Assembly: GCF_020172665.1 (NCBI RefSeq)
Contig: NZ_CP083985.1
Location: 1,282,280-1,346,279 of the forward strand
Direction of reading: 5' to 3'
Length of the DNA: 64,000 nt
Source: [Mycobacterium] zoologicum
GTDB lineage: Bacteria > Actinomycetota > Actinomycetes > Mycobacteriales > Mycobacteriaceae
Part shown: one piece after another, positions 35,557-46,010 of the stretch
Layout: every line of letters starts with the position of its first letter
Position numbering within the stretch: position 1 is the first letter of the stretch
Notes under the pieces: model-generated
What the model was told of the DNA's origin: nothing
Database searches by the model: none
Seen by the model: the letters and a program-made list of their open reading frames with translations, nothing else
Made by a program: the position numbers and the translations under genes

Positions 35557-38453
35557 GCGCGCCGACGTACGACGCGCCCAAGCACGCCGTCCCGGTGGCG
35601 CCGGCCCGCCCATGGCTGCCGCGGTTCATCCGGACCTTCGCGGTGCCGATCGTGCTGGCGTGGATCGGCCTGATCTTCGTACTGAATACCGTTGTCCCGC
35701 AGCTCGAAGAGGTCGGCAAGCTGCGCGCCGTCTCGATGAGCCCTAACGACGCCCCGTCGATGATCGCCACCAAGCGCGTCGGAAAAGTGTTCCAGGAGTA
35801 CGACACTTCCAGCTCGGTGATGATCGTGCTGGAGGGCGAGCAGCCCCTGGGCGCCGAGGCGCACGAGTTCTACGACCAGATGGTGCGCGATCTGCGTGCC
35901 GACACCACCCACGTGCAGCACGTGCAGGACTTCTGGGGCGACACACTGACCGCCAAGGGCGCCCAGAGCGCCGACGGCAAGGCCGCCTACGTGCAGGTCT
36001 ACATCGCCGGCGACCAGGGCGAGACACTGGCCAACGAGTCGGTGGACGCGGTGCGCCACATCGCATCCGAAGGCCCCGCGCCGGCCGGCGTTAAGGCCTA
36101 CGTGACGGGCCCCGCGGCAACGAGTTCCGACCAGAACCACGTCGGCGACAAGAGCATGGAGACCATCGAACTGCTCACGTTCGCCGTCATCACGGTGATG
36201 CTGCTGGGCGTGTACCGGTCGGTCATCACCACACTGATCGTGCTGCTGATGGTCGTGCTCGAGCTCTCCGGAGCCCGGGGACTGGTGGCATTCCTGGGAT
36301 ACCACAATCTGTTCGGCCTGACGACCTTCGCAACCAACATGTTGGTGACGCTGGCCATCGCCGCGTCCACCGATTACGCGATCTTCCTGATCGGCCGATA
36401 TCAGGAGGCTCGCAAGGTTGGCGAAGACCGAGAATCCGCGTACTACACCATGTTCGGAGGCACCGCCCATGTGGTGCTGGCCTCCGGTCTGACCATCGCC
36501 GGAGCCACGTTCTGCCTGCACTTCACCCGGCTGCCGTACTTCCAGACGATGGGCTTCCCGCTGTCGATCGGCATGGTGCTCGTGGTCGCCGCGGCCCTGA
36601 CGCTGGGTCCCGCGGTCATCTCGTTGGTCGGTCGCTTCGGCCGGGTGCTCGAGCCCAAGCGCATCACCCGGTCGACCGGGTGGCACCGGGTCGGTACCAC
36701 CACCGTTCGCTGGCCGGGCGCGGTCCTGGTGGGCGCGGTGGCGGCGTCGCTGATCGGCCTGCTCGCGCTGCCCGGCTATCACACCAGCTACAACGACCGC
36801 ACGTATCTGCCCGATGACGTCGCGGCAAATGTGGGCTACTCGGCGGCCTTCCGGCACTTCTCCCAGGCGAAGATGAACCCGGACCTGATGATGATCGAAA
36901 CCGACCGCGACCTGCGCAACCCGGCGGACTTCCTGGTGATCGACAGGATCGCCAAAGCGCTGAAGAACGTGCACGGCATCGCCCAGGTGCAGACCATCAC
37001 CCGCCCGGACGGGGATCCGATCAAGCATTCGACGATTCCGTACACCATCGGCCAGAGCGGCACCGCCCAGCTGATGAACAACGACTACATGCAGACCAAC
37101 CTGGAGAACCTGCTCAAGCAGGCCGACGACCTGCAGGCCAGCATCGACTCGATGACCGAGATGATGAGCATCCAGCAGGATCTGGCCGCGGTGTCGCAGC
37201 GGATGGCCGACAAGATGGCCAACACGGCGGTGGACATCGGCGAAATGCGGGACCACATGGCCGATTTCGACGATTTCTTCCGGGTGTTCCGCAACTACTT
37301 CTATTGGGAGCCGCACTGCTTCGACATCCCGATCTGCCATGCGTTGCGGTCGATCTTCGACACGATGGACGGCATCGATGTCATGTCCGGCGATTTCGAC
37401 GACCTGGTGCCCGACATGCAACGCATGGCCGAGCTGATGCCGCGGATGGTCGCGGTGATGCCGGCGCAGATCCAGTCGATGAAGAACCAGAAGCAGACGC
37501 TGCTCAATCAGTACCAGGTGCAGAAGGCGCAGCAGGACCAGAACATCGCGATGCAGCAGAACTCCACCGCGATGAGCGAGGCCTTCGACACGGCCAAGAA
37601 CGACGACTCGTTCTACCTTCCGCCGGAGGCCTTCGAGACCGCCGACTTCAAGCGCGGCATCAAGCTGTTCATGTCACCTGACGGACATGCGGTGCGGTTC
37701 ACCATCATTCACCAGGGTGACCCGTTGACGCCGGAGGGAATCTCACGCATCCAGCCGCTCAAGGTCGCCGCTGCCGACGCGATCAAGGGAACGCCGTTCG
37801 AGGGCGCCAGGATCTACCTCGGTGGCAGCGCCGCGATGTTCTACGACATGCAGCAGGGCGCCAACTACGACTTGCTGATCGTTGCGGCGGCAGCACTGGT
37901 GCTGATCTTCATCATCATGATGGTGCTCACCCGCGCCGTGGTCGCCGCAACGGTGATCGTGGGCACGGTGGTGCTCAGCCTTGCCTCCGCGTTCGGCCTG
38001 TCGGTGATGCTCTGGCAGCACATCGTCGGCATCCCGCTGCACTGGATGGTGCTGCCGATGTCCATCATCGTGCTGCTCGCCGTCGGTGCGGACTACAACC
38101 TGCTGCTGGTCTCACGCATCAAGGAGGAGATCCACGCCGGCCTGCACACCGGGCTGATCCGGGCCATGGTCGGCACCGGCGCGGTGGTCACCGCCGCGGG
38201 TCTGGTGTTCGCCTTCACCATGGCCTCGATGGCGGTCAGCGCGCTGATCGTGATCGGGCAGGTCGGCACGACCATCGGGTTGGGCCTGCTCTTCGACACC
38301 TTGATCGTGCGGTCCCTGATGACACCGTCGATCGCCACCCTGCTCGGGCGCTGGTTCTGGTGGCCGCAGATCGTGCGGCCCCGCCCGCGTCCGCAGCCCT
38401 GGCCGCAACCGAGTCGGCCCGCCCCCGCGGAGGAGCAGGCGGCCCTGGTCTGA
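35553..38453 (+). CDS. MmpL-family RND transporter (MmpL4/MmpL5 type)
   Basis: The 966-residue protein is a proton-driven RND exporter of the mycobacterial MmpL family. The two Asp-Tyr proton-relay pairs are present: [12 protein letters not shown] at about residue 274 and [12 protein letters not shown] at about 847. The large second periplasmic loop (about 480-700) is a long Met/Gln-rich coiled coil ([20 protein letters not shown] and following). It carries a Cys pair in [10 protein letters not shown], a feature of MmpL4/MmpL5 that export siderophores and, for MmpL5, bedaquiline. With the adjacent mmpS and TetR this forms a complete regulated export module. The natural substrate cannot be read from sequence. 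Confidence 0.93.
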   Translation: MSAPTYDAPKHAVPVAPARPWLPRFIRTFAVPIVLAWIGLIFVLNTVVPQLEEVGKLRAVSMSPNDAPSMIATKRVGKVFQEYDTSSSVMIVLEGEQPLGAEAHEFYDQMVRDLRADTTHVQHVQDFWGDTLTAKGAQSADGKAAYVQVYIAGDQGETLANESVDAVRHIASEGPAPAGVKAYVTGPAATSSDQNHVGDKSMETIELLTFAVITVMLLGVYRSVITTLIVLLMVVLELSGARGLVAFLGYHNLFGLTTFATNMLVTLAIAASTDYAIFLIGRYQEARKVGEDRESAYYTMFGGTAHVVLASGLTIAGATFCLHFTRLPYFQTMGFPLSIGMVLVVAAALTLGPAVISLVGRFGRVLEPKRITRSTGWHRVGTTTVRWPGAVLVGAVAASLIGLLALPGYHTSYNDRTYLPDDVAANVGYSAAFRHFSQAKMNPDLMMIETDRDLRNPADFLVIDRIAKALKNVHGIAQVQTITRPDGDPIKHSTIPYTIGQSGTAQLMNNDYMQTNLENLLKQADDLQASIDSMTEMMSIQQDLAAVSQRMADKMANTAVDIGEMRDHMADFDDFFRVFRNYFYWEPHCFDIPICHALRSIFDTMDGIDVMSGDFDDLVPDMQRMAELMPRMVAVMPAQIQSMKNQKQTLLNQYQVQKAQQDQNIAMQQNSTAMSEAFDTAKNDDSFYLPPEAFETADFKRGIKLFMSPDGHAVRFTIIHQGDPLTPEGISRIQPLKVAAADAIKGTPFEGARIYLGGSAAMFYDMQQGANYDLLIVAAAALVLIFIIMMVLTRAVVAATVIVGTVVLSLASAFGLSVMLWQHIVGIPLHWMVLPMSIIVLLAVGADYNLLLVSRIKEEIHAGLHTGLIRAMVGTGAVVTAAGLVFAFTMASMAVSALIVIGQVGTTIGLGLLFDTLIVRSLMTPSIATLLGRWFWWPQIVRPRPRPQPWPQPSRPAPAEEQAALV

Positions 38454-38468
38454 CGCGCTATTTTCTGG

Positions 38469-38534
38469 CGCGAGCGTGCAGGAGCGTCCGCCATTTCCCC
38501 AGGTGGGGCCGGACATTAGTGCACGGTCGCGGGG
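38469..38534. repeat. intergenic palindrome, copy 2 (mmpL/dapD)
   Basis: Outer arms CGCGAGCGTGCA and TGCACGGTCGCG match with one mismatch, an internal GTCCG/CGGAC pair follows, and the centre CCCC-AGGT-GGGG forms its own hairpin. The termini repeat those of copies 1 and 3. It lies between the convergent ends of mmpL and dapD, the usual place of a bidirectional terminator. It is the most degraded of the three copies. Confidence 0.65.
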
Positions 38535-39479
38535 TTAGTTGGCGTGCAGGGCCTCGTTGAGGGCGATGCCCTGCCCGTCGCGGGCGACGACCTCGACCGC
38601 CCCGGTCGTCGAATTGCGCCGGAACAACAGGTTGTTGCCGCCGGCCAGATCCCGCGCCTTGACCGAGGTGCCGTCGGGCATGACGACCTTGGTGCCGGCC
38701 GTCACGTAGAGCCCGGCCTCGACCACGCAGTCGTCGCCCAACGGGATGCCCAGCCCAGAGTTGGCCCCGAGTAGGCACCGCTGGCCGATCGAGATCACCT
38801 CGGTCCCACCGCCGGACAGCGTGCCCATGATGGAGGCGCCCCCGCCGACGTCGGAGCCGTCGCCCACCACCACGCCCGCTGAGATGCGGCCCTCCACCAT
38901 CGAGGTGCCCAGCGTCCCGGCGTTGAAGTTCACGAAGCCCTCGTGCATCACCGTGGTGCCGGAGGCCAGGTGCGCGCCCAGGCGAACGCGGTCGGCGTCG
39001 GCGATGCGCACGCCCGAGGGCAGCACGTAGTCGACCATGCGCGGGAACTTGTCCACGCCGTAGACGGTCACCTGACCGCGGCGGCGCAACCGGGCACGGG
39101 TGGACTCGAAGCCCTCGACCGCGCACGGCCCGTGATTGGTCCACACCACATTGCTCAGCACCCCGAACAGGCCGCCCGCGTTCAGCCCGTGCGGAGCCAC
39201 CAGCCGGTGCGAAAGCAGGTGCAGCCGCAGGTAGGCGTCGTAGGCATCGACGGCCGGGTCGTCCAGCGAACCGATCGCCGTGCGTACCGCCACCACCTCG
39301 GTGCCGCGGTCCTCGTCGCGACCGAGCAGGCCGGCCAGCTCGGCGGGCACATCGGCGGCGGAAAGCCGGGTGGTGCCGGAATCGGCGGTGCTGCTCAGCT
39401 CAGGGGCCGGGAACCAGGTGTCGAGAACCGATCCGTCGGCGGCCAGTGTCGCCACCCCAATGCCCGAAGCTGCAGTCAT
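38535..39479 (-). CDS. dapD: tetrahydrodipicolinate N-succinyltransferase DapD
   Basis: DapD transfers succinate from succinyl-CoA to tetrahydrodipicolinate in the succinylase branch of lysine and DAP synthesis. The 314-residue protein has the actinobacterial layout. An N-terminal alpha/beta domain (1-~140) is followed by a left-handed parallel beta-helix of hexapeptide repeats ([27 protein letters not shown] onward) containing the catalytic Glu region. The C-terminal strand ends near EALHAN. It starts at ATG 39479, 27 bp from the divergent dapE. The frame extends upstream to 40637 only as a shadow of dapE. Confidence 0.93.
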   Translation of the reverse strand: MTAASGIGVATLAADGSVLDTWFPAPELSSTADSGTTRLSAADVPAELAGLLGRDEDRGTEVVAVRTAIGSLDDPAVDAYDAYLRLHLLSHRLVAPHGLNAGGLFGVLSNVVWTNHGPCAVEGFESTRARLRRRGQVTVYGVDKFPRMVDYVLPSGVRIADADRVRLGAHLASGTTVMHEGFVNFNAGTLGTSMVEGRISAGVVVGDGSDVGGGASIMGTLSGGGTEVISIGQRCLLGANSGLGIPLGDDCVVEAGLYVTAGTKVVMPDGTSVKARDLAGGNNLLFRRNSTTGAVEVVARDGQGIALNEALHAN

Positions 39480-39506
39480 AGGGCTCAACGCTACTAGGCT
39501 GAGCGG

Positions 39507-40580
39507 GTGCTGGATCTGCGCGGGGACCCGATCGAACTGACCGCGGCGCTGGTGGACATCCCCAGTGAATCGCGGCACGAAGCGCGGATCGCCGACGAGG
39601 TGGAAGCCGCGCTGCGCGCCCAGTTGCCTCCCGCTTTGGGCTTCGAGATCGTCCGCGACGGCGACGCCGTGCTGGCCCGCACCCGATTGGGCCGGCCGAC
39701 CCGGGTGCTGCTGGCCGGGCACCTCGACACCGTGCCGGCGGCCGGCAATGTTCCCAGCAGACGGGACGGCGACGTGTTGCACGGCTGCGGCACCGTCGAC
39801 ATGAAATCCGGCGACGCCGTCTTCCTGCATCTGGCCGCCACCGTCACCGATCCCACTCACGACCTCACCCTGGTCTTCTACGACTGCGAGGAGATCGACG
39901 CGGCGGCCAACGGCCTGGGCCGTATCGAGGCCAACCTGCCGGACTGGCTGGCGGCCGACCTCGCCGTCCTCGGCGAGCCGACCGGCGGCTACATCGAGGC
40001 GGGCTGCCAGGGCACCCTGCGCGTCGTGGTCACCGCGGCCGGCGCCCGGGCGCACTCGGCGCGATCCTGGCTGGGGGACAACGCCATTCATAAACTGGGG
40101 GCGGTGCTCGACCGGCTCGCTGCCTACCAGCCGCGCAGCATCGACATCGACGGCTGCGTCTACCGTGAGGGCCTGTCGGCGGTCCGGATCGACGGCGGGG
40201 TGGCCGGCAACGTCATTCCCGACGCCGCAAGCGTCACGGTGAACTTCCGGTTCGCGCCGGACCGCAGCCTCGCCGAGGCGCTGACGCACGTGCGCGAGGT
40301 GTTCGACGGGCTCGACGTGACGATCGAGCAGACCGACGGCGCCGCCGGCGCGCTGCCGGGACTCACCGCGCCGGCGGCGGCCGGACTGGTGGCGGCCGCC
40401 GACGGCCGGGTGCGGGCCAAGTACGGCTGGACCGACGTGTCCCGCTTCGCCGCCCGCGGCATTCCCGCGGTCAACTACGGGCCGGGGGACCCCAACCTCG
40501 CCCACACCGTCGAGGAGCGGGTGCCGGTCGAGCAGATCACCGCCGTCGCCGAGCTGTTGCGCGGCTTCCTGTCCGCTTAA
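39507..40580 (+). CDS. dapE: succinyl-diaminopimelate desuccinylase DapE
   Basis: DapE is the di-zinc M20 hydrolase that releases succinate from N-succinyl-LL-DAP. The 357-residue chain shows [13 protein letters not shown] (zinc His, ~73), [12 protein letters not shown] (bridging Asp, ~98), [14 protein letters not shown] (general base and zinc Glu, ~131) and a late zinc His in [14 protein letters not shown] 39507 follows TAGGCT (39495-39500) by six bases, consistent with leaderless mRNA. The gap to divergent dapD is 27 bp, so the two promoters overlap. Its stop overlaps the convergent ATPase gene by four bases. Confidence 0.93.
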   Translation: MLDLRGDPIELTAALVDIPSESRHEARIADEVEAALRAQLPPALGFEIVRDGDAVLARTRLGRPTRVLLAGHLDTVPAAGNVPSRRDGDVLHGCGTVDMKSGDAVFLHLAATVTDPTHDLTLVFYDCEEIDAAANGLGRIEANLPDWLAADLAVLGEPTGGYIEAGCQGTLRVVVTAAGARAHSARSWLGDNAIHKLGAVLDRLAAYQPRSIDIDGCVYREGLSAVRIDGGVAGNVIPDAASVTVNFRFAPDRSLAEALTHVREVFDGLDVTIEQTDGAAGALPGLTAPAAAGLVAAADGRVRAKYGWTDVSRFAARGIPAVNYGPGDPNLAHTVEERVPVEQITAVAELLRGFLSA

Positions 40581-42598
40581 CCCGCCCGGGCCCGGGCCAA
40601 CGCTGACCGGCCGAACGCGCAATCCACCTCGCCGCACAGCCTCGCCAGCGAGTCCACGGCCCGGGCATCGCCGAGCCGGGCCGCGGTGTCCCAGGCCTGC
40701 AGCGCCACCGCCGATTGCCCGGTGCGCTCGGCCATCGCCGCGGCGTTGCGTGCGGCGGTGATCGCCCCGTGCTGGTCACGCACACTCGCCAGCTGCCAGG
40801 CCCGGGCCATGCCCAACTCCGGGGCGAATAGCGCGGACTTGGTCCCGTGCCGGGAGTCGGCCCGGCTCAACGCCTTTGCCGCGCCGGCGATGTCAGCTTG
40901 GCGGGCCAGCGCGGTGGCCAGCAACGTCAGCGACAGCGGGCCCCAGGAGTAGCCGGTGCGCTCCAGGGTGGCCGAAGCCGGCCGCAGCAACTGCGCCGCG
41001 CCGCCGTAGTCGTCGGCGGCCAGCAACACGTGTGCCACCAGCACCTCGCCGATCGCTCGTCCGGGTTGCTGGAGTTCGGCGAAATCGGTGAACTGCCAAG
41101 CGAGTTCGCGGGCCTCGGTGAGCCGGTCGGTCATCAGCATCACGGTGATCTCGGCCAGCCCGATGGTGAAGCGCAGCAGTCCGGGATGCTCGGCGTCCAG
41201 GGCGCGGCGCGCCAAGGGGTCGACGTCGTCGAACCGGCCGGCCCGGGCCGCGCACAGGGCAGCGGCGCTGCCCGCCCAGGCCACCGCCATGTCGTCGGCG
41301 GCCGGGTCGCCCAGCACGGCAGCAGCGGCCTCGGAGGCCCGGCCGATGTTGCCGGCGTTCATCGCGAAGGTGGCGCCCAGTGCGTCCAGGGTGATCCGCG
41401 GAGCCGGGCTCGCGACCCGGCCGCGGGTGGTGGCAAGGAACGCGGTGGCGCGCTCGGGCTCGCCCAGCATGAAGAACTGGTTGGCGGCGCGCGGTAGCGC
41501 CCAGGCCATCAGCTCCGCCTCGGTGAGCCCGGCCGGATCCACCTCGGACAGCACGGCGTCGGCGTCGCGCCCGCGGCCCTGCCAACCCAGTGCATGGGCC
41601 AGCGCCAGCCGAGCGGGCAGCCCACCGTCACGGTCCAGAGCGCTGCGTGCCAGTCGCTCGCCCAGGTTCACGTCCCCCAGCCGCAGGGCCTGCGCGGCGG
41701 CGGCCACCACCTGCTCCACCGGCTGCGGCGCATCGCTTTCGGTGGCCAGTGCCGCCAGCCGCAGTTGCTCGCCGATGTGCTCGGCTGGCCCGGCTACCCC
41801 GACCAGTTCGGTGCGCAGCCGCCGCGCACCGGCGGGACCCAGGGCCGCAAGCGCCCGTTCGGCGAACAGCGGGTGAGCGGTGTAGACCACCGGGTCGGGT
41901 CCGTCACCGCCCCGGTGGCGGGTCTCCACCGCGCCAAGCTCCTCGGCCAGGTGCACCGCGTCGTCGCCGGCCAGCGCACTCAGGACGGACGGCGACAGCG
42001 GTTCTAGGACGGCCAGGTAGTCCAGCGCCGCGCGCGCGGCCGGCGGCAGTTCGGCCAGGAAGGCGTCGACGTCGGGGGCGACACCGGTGGGTTCCGTGGC
42101 GATATCGATGCGGGTCAGCAGATCATCGCCCCAAAGGGCGGCCACCGGTGCCGGGGCATTCGCGTCGGCCCGGCCGGTGACGATCATCCGGGCCTCGCCG
42201 GCCAAGGCCAGCTGGTAGATCAGCGTCGCGGACAGGATGTCGAGGTGATGCGCGTCGTCGACGATCAACAGCAGCTCGGATTCGCCCCCGGTGATCGAGG
42301 CTCGTGCCGCCCGCAGCAGCGCGGCGGGCTTGCCGATCTCGGCGATCCGGACCAGGTGGCCCACGGCGCCGAACGGCACCGTTGCCTCCGCGGGAGTGCC
42401 GATCACCCAGCGCAGCAGGGTGTCCGGATGGCGGCGGGCGTGGTCTTCGGCGGCCAGCCGGGCCAACGTGGATTTACCGCAGCCGTCGGGACCGAGCACC
42501 ACCGCTCCGGCCCGGGCCTCGTCCGCCCCGGCGTCCAGCGTTTCGATCAGCCGGTGCAGCGCCGCCGAATGCTCGGGGACGTTCCACCGGATCGGCAC
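40577..42598 (-). CDS. STAND/LAL-type ATPase without a DNA-binding domain (Rv1204c-like)
   Basis: The 673-residue protein has an N-terminal AAA/STAND ATPase domain with Walker [10 protein letters not shown] (about residues 36-44) and Walker [11 protein letters not shown] (~108). An Ala-rich helical-repeat region resembling tetratricopeptide repeats fills residues ~260-660. It resembles LuxR-type large ATP-binding regulators but ends without the usual C-terminal helix-turn-helix, so direct DNA binding is doubtful. It corresponds in position to Rv1203c/Rv1204c. The GTG start at 42598 lies seven bases downstream of TAAAAT within a dyad at 42601-42620. Confidence 0.75.
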   Translation of the reverse strand: MPIRWNVPEHSAALHRLIETLDAGADEARAGAVVLGPDGCGKSTLARLAAEDHARRHPDTLLRWVIGTPAEATVPFGAVGHLVRIAEIGKPAALLRAARASITGGESELLLIVDDAHHLDILSATLIYQLALAGEARMIVTGRADANAPAPVAALWGDDLLTRIDIATEPTGVAPDVDAFLAELPPAARAALDYLAVLEPLSPSVLSALAGDDAVHLAEELGAVETRHRGGDGPDPVVYTAHPLFAERALAALGPAGARRLRTELVGVAGPAEHIGEQLRLAALATESDAPQPVEQVVAAAAQALRLGDVNLGERLARSALDRDGGLPARLALAHALGWQGRGRDADAVLSEVDPAGLTEAELMAWALPRAANQFFMLGEPERATAFLATTRGRVASPAPRITLDALGATFAMNAGNIGRASEAAAAVLGDPAADDMAVAWAGSAAALCAARAGRFDDVDPLARRALDAEHPGLLRFTIGLAEITVMLMTDRLTEARELAWQFTDFAELQQPGRAIGEVLVAHVLLAADDYGGAAQLLRPASATLERTGYSWGPLSLTLLATALARQADIAGAAKALSRADSRHGTKSALFAPELGMARAWQLASVRDQHGAITAARNAAAMAERTGQSAVALQAWDTAARLGDARAVDSLARLCGEVDCAFGRSALARARAG

Positions 42599-42600
42599 CG

Positions 42601-42620
42601 CGCAGATTTTACGGTCTGCG
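42601..42620. promoter_or_regulatory. CGCAGA-N8-TCTGCG dyad between the ATPase and LOG genes
   Basis: A perfect 6+6 inverted repeat lies in the 47-bp gap between the divergent starts. On the minus strand its spacer contains TAAAAT (42611-42606), which is seven bases from the ATPase GTG, so a protein bound here would cover that -10. The LOG -10 (TAGCCT, 42633-42638) is 13 bp away. Confidence 0.5.
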
Positions 42621-42645
42621 CCCTCGTCCGGTTAGCCTTTCGACT

Positions 42646-43209
42646 GTGCCGACGAATCCCTGGGCGGTCTGTGTGTACTGCGCGTCCGGTCCCACCGATC
42701 CCGAACTGCTGAAGCTGGCCGCCAAGGTCGGCGCCGCGATCGCCGAGCGGGGCTGGACCCTGGTGTGGGGCGGCGGCAATGTCTCGGCGATGGGTGCGCT
42801 GGCGTCGGCGGCCCGCGAGCACGGCGGCCGGACTGTCGGGGTCATCCCCAAGGCGCTGCTGCATCGCGAAGTGGCCGACGTCGACGCCGACGAGCTGATC
42901 GTCACCGACACCATGCGTGAACGTAAGCAGGTCATGGATGAGCGCGCCGATGCCTTCCTGACCCTGCCCGGCGGGATCGGCACGCTGGAAGAGCTGTTCG
43001 AGACGTGGACCGGCCGGTACCTGGGCCTGCATGACAAGCCGGTGGTGCTGCTGGACCCGGACGGGCACTACGACGGGCTGTGGAACTGGCTGTCCGGACT
43101 GTTGGACACCGGCTTCGTGGCGCAGCGGGCGATGGACCGGCTGCAGGTCTTCGGCAAGATCGAGGAGGCGCTGGCCGCCTGCGCATCCGGTACCGCCGGT
43201 ATCGATTAG
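42646..43209 (+). CDS. LOG-family cytokinin riboside 5'-monophosphate phosphoribohydrolase
   Basis: The 187-residue protein has both LOG signatures, MRERKQVMDERAD (about residues 90-102) and PGGIGTLEELFE (108-119). These form the active site that releases a free cytokinin base from its nucleotide. It corresponds to Rv1205, the LOG enzyme of M. tuberculosis, where aldehydes from cytokinin breakdown affect NO sensitivity. TAGCCT (42633-42638) lies seven bases before GTG 42646. A longer frame from 42304 runs antisense through the ATPase gene and is not the start. Confidence 0.9.
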   Translation: MPTNPWAVCVYCASGPTDPELLKLAAKVGAAIAERGWTLVWGGGNVSAMGALASAAREHGGRTVGVIPKALLHREVADVDADELIVTDTMRERKQVMDERADAFLTLPGGIGTLEELFETWTGRYLGLHDKPVVLLDPDGHYDGLWNWLSGLLDTGFVAQRAMDRLQVFGKIEEALAACASGTAGID

Positions 43210-43220
43210 GCTCTGCTGTC

Positions 43221-45008
43221 GTGTCTGATCACAACTCCGGTGCCGTCACTCGGGTGCGGCTGTCCGACATCGCGACCCGGCTGCCCGCGCTGCTGGCCGA
43301 CGCACCGTCGATCCTGAGCGGCGTGCGGACCGGCATGCTGGCCCGCCCGACATCCACGGCCTCGATCGGCAAGGTCTTCCAGGAACGCGCCGCGAAGTTC
43401 GGCGACCGGACCTTCATCCGGTTCGACGACCAACGGCTGACCTACCGCGAGGCCAACGCGACGGTCAACCGTTACGCCGCGGTGCTGGCCGGCCGCGGTG
43501 TCGGCCACGGCGACGTCGTCGGAATCATGCTGCGCAACTCGCCGAATGCGGTGCTGATGATGCTGGCCGTCGCCAAATGCGGCGCGGTCGCTGGGATGCT
43601 CAACTACCACCAGCGCGGCGATGTGCTCGCCCACAGCCTCGGACTGCTGGGCGCCAAGCTGTTGGTCTCGGAGTCGGATCTGGTGGCCGCGGTGCACGAC
43701 AGCGGCGCACCCAACGAGCCGGTGACCATCGGCGAAGTGGAGCGCCTGGCCGCCACCGCACCCGCCGACAACCCGGAGTCGGTGTCGGCGGTGCTGGCCC
43801 GCGACACCGCGTTCTACATCTTCACCTCCGGCACCACCGGCTACCCCAAGGCCAGCGTGATGACCCACTACCGCTGGCTGCGGGCACTGGCGGCCTTCGG
43901 CGGGCTCGGGCTGCGGCTGCGCGGCAGCGACACCCTGTACTGCTGCCTGCCGCTCTATCACAACAACGCGCTGACGGTGGCGGTGTCCTCGGTGCTCAAC
44001 GCCGGTGCGACGCTGGCGCTGGGCACCTCGTTCTCGGCGTCGCGGTTCTGGGATGAGGTGATCCGTTACGACGCGACGGCCTTCGTCTACATCGGCGAGG
44101 TCTGTCGCTACCTGCTCAACCAGCCGCCCAAACCCACCGACCGGGCCCACAAGGTGCGGGTGGCTTGCGGCAACGGTCTGCGGCCCGAGATCTGGGACGA
44201 GTTCACCCAACGATTCGGCATCAAGCGGATCTGCGAGTTCTACGCCGCCAGCGAGGGCAACACCGCCTTCCTCAACGTGTTCAACGTGCCGCGCAGCGTC
44301 GGGGTCTACCCGATGCCGCTGGCCTACGTGGAGTACGACCCCGACACCGGCGGCCCGCTGCGCGACGAGTCCGGCTGGGTGCGCCGGGTGCCGGCCGGCC
44401 AGCCCGGACTGCTGCTGTCCCCGGTGAACAAGCTGTCGCCGTTCGACGGCTACACCGACCCGGAGGCCACCGAGAAGAAGTTGGTGCGCAACGCCTTCAA
44501 GGACGGCGACTGCTGGTTCAACACCGGCGACCTGATGCGCCCACAGGGCATGGGGCACGCCGCGTTCGCCGACCGGCTTGGAGATACCTTCCGGTGGAAG
44601 GGCGAGAACGTCGCCACCACCCAGGTCGAGGCCGCACTAGACGCCGACGACTCGGTCGAGGAGTGCGCCGTCTACGGGGTGGAGGTGCCCGACACCGGCG
44701 GCCGGGCCGGGATGGCCGCGGTCAAGCTGCACGACGGCGCGACGTTCGACGGGCGGGGACTGGCCGCCGTCGTCTGCGACCGGCTGCCCGCCTATGCGGT
44801 GCCGCTGTTCGTGCGGCTGGTGGAGTCGATGGCGCACACCACCACGTTCAAGAGTCGCAAGGTGGAGCTGCGTGAGCAGGGCTACGGCGGCGGTGGCGCG
44901 GTCATCGACGACCCGCTGTACGTGCTGGCGGGCCGCGACGAAGGCTACGTGCCCTACTACGCCGACTACCCCGGCGAAGTGGCGGCCGGCAAGCGACCGC
45001 GGGGCTGA
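43221..45008 (+). CDS. fadD6: fatty-acid-CoA ligase FadD6 (FATP/VLCS type)
   Basis: The 595-residue protein belongs to the very-long-chain acyl-CoA synthetase/fatty-acid-transport group. Motifs are FIFTSGTTGYPKA (about residues 202-214), YAASEGNTAF (~342), GDCWFNTGDLM (~433) and DRLGDTFRWKGENVATTQVE (~451, VLCS motif). The GTG at 43221 follows TAGGCT (43207-43212), which overlaps the TAG stop of the LOG gene, by eight bases. Downstream at 45027-45041 is a small inverted repeat. It corresponds to Rv1206. Confidence 0.92.
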   Translation: MSDHNSGAVTRVRLSDIATRLPALLADAPSILSGVRTGMLARPTSTASIGKVFQERAAKFGDRTFIRFDDQRLTYREANATVNRYAAVLAGRGVGHGDVVGIMLRNSPNAVLMMLAVAKCGAVAGMLNYHQRGDVLAHSLGLLGAKLLVSESDLVAAVHDSGAPNEPVTIGEVERLAATAPADNPESVSAVLARDTAFYIFTSGTTGYPKASVMTHYRWLRALAAFGGLGLRLRGSDTLYCCLPLYHNNALTVAVSSVLNAGATLALGTSFSASRFWDEVIRYDATAFVYIGEVCRYLLNQPPKPTDRAHKVRVACGNGLRPEIWDEFTQRFGIKRICEFYAASEGNTAFLNVFNVPRSVGVYPMPLAYVEYDPDTGGPLRDESGWVRRVPAGQPGLLLSPVNKLSPFDGYTDPEATEKKLVRNAFKDGDCWFNTGDLMRPQGMGHAAFADRLGDTFRWKGENVATTQVEAALDADDSVEECAVYGVEVPDTGGRAGMAAVKLHDGATFDGRGLAAVVCDRLPAYAVPLFVRLVESMAHTTTFKSRKVELREQGYGGGGAVIDDPLYVLAGRDEGYVPYYADYPGEVAAGKRPRG

Positions 45009-45026
45009 CTTCTCCGCTTTTGCACC

Positions 45027-45041
45027 CAAACCGACGGTTTG
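45027..45041. repeat. short inverted repeat after fadD6
   Basis: CAAACC-GAC-GGTTTG lies 18 bases after the fadD6 stop in the 126-bp gap before folP2. It could fold as a 6-bp hairpin or be a small operator. There is no T-run, so a terminator role is only possible. Confidence 0.35.
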
Positions 45042-45134
45042 CAGGTCACCACTCGAACTTTCTCTGCAGAACGTCGGTCTCGGCGCACCAGGGCTGGCCA
45101 CTGCGGCGTCGTATCGACCAGGCACCATGGAACG

Positions 45135-46010
45135 GTGCAGTCCCTCTTCTGTGGCCGTCCGGTGGCGGCTGATCGCGCGCTGATCATGGCGATCGTCAAC
45201 CGCACCCCGGACTCGTTCTACGACGCGGGCGCAACCTTCAGCGACGAGGCGGCCAAGTCCGCGGTGCACGCCGCGGTGGCCGACGGTGCCGACGTCATCG
45301 ACATCGGCGGGGTCAAGGCCGGGCCGGGGGAGGCCGTAGACGCCGACACCGAGACCGCCCGGGTGGTCCCGTTCATCGAATGGCTGCGCGGCGCCTACCC
45401 GGACCAGCTGATCAGCGTCGACACCTGGCGCTCCGAAGTGGCCAAGCGGGCCTGTGCGGCCGGAGCCGACCTGATCAACGACACCTGGGCCGGCGTCGAT
45501 GCCGATCTGCCGGTGGTGGCCGCGGAGTTCGGCGCCGGCCTGGTCTGCTCGCACACCGGGGGCGCCCAGCCCCGCACCCGCCCGTTCCGGGTCAGCTACG
45601 GCACCAGCGTCGATCGCGTGGTCGACGCGGTGATCGGTGAGGTCACCGCGGCCGCGCAACGGGCGGTGGCGGCCGGGGTCGCGCGGGATCGCGTGCTGAT
45701 CGATCCCACCCATGATTTCGGCAAGAACACCTTCCACGGGTTAGCGTTGTTGCGACACACGGAGAAATTGGTCGGTACCGGATGGCCGGTGCTGATGGCG
45801 CTCTCCAACAAAGACTTCATCGGGGAGACTCTTGGAGTGGGTCTGACCGAACGCCTGGAAGGAACATTGGCGGCCACCGCGCTGGCGGCGGCCGCCGGTG
45901 CCCGGATGTTTCGGGTACACGAGGTCGGGCCCACCCGGCGCGTTCTGGAGATGGTGGCAGCCATCCAGGGCGATCGGGCCCCGACCAGCACGATAAGGGG
46001 ACTTGCATGA
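45135..46010 (+). CDS. folP2: FolP2, dihydropteroate-synthase paralogue
   Basis: The protein of about 291 residues has the TIM-barrel DHPS fold: IMAIVNRTPDSFYDAG (about residues 17-32), SVDTWRSEVA and a C-terminal RVHEV. The second conserved loop reads IDIGGVKAGPG instead of the E-S-T-R-P-G pterin/pABA motif of true DHPS. The LMALSNKDFIGE loop also lacks the usual S-R-K. M. tuberculosis FolP2 (Rv1207) shows no DHPS activity, in line with this. It overlaps gpgS by ATGA, so the pair is coupled. The start is uncertain: GTG 45135 aligns best with homologues, while the frame extends to 45039. Confidence 0.85.
   Translation: MQSLFCGRPVAADRALIMAIVNRTPDSFYDAGATFSDEAAKSAVHAAVADGADVIDIGGVKAGPGEAVDADTETARVVPFIEWLRGAYPDQLISVDTWRSEVAKRACAAGADLINDTWAGVDADLPVVAAEFGAGLVCSHTGGAQPRTRPFRVSYGTSVDRVVDAVIGEVTAAAQRAVAAGVARDRVLIDPTHDFGKNTFHGLALLRHTEKLVGTGWPVLMALSNKDFIGETLGVGLTERLEGTLAATALAAAAGARMFRVHEVGPTRRVLEMVAAIQGDRAPTSTIRGLA

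Noticed and set aside
42304..42645. N-terminal extension of the LOG protein
   Set aside because: The extension is Arg/Pro-rich sequence antisense to the ATPase gene; the conserved protein and a leaderless -10 point to GTG 42646.
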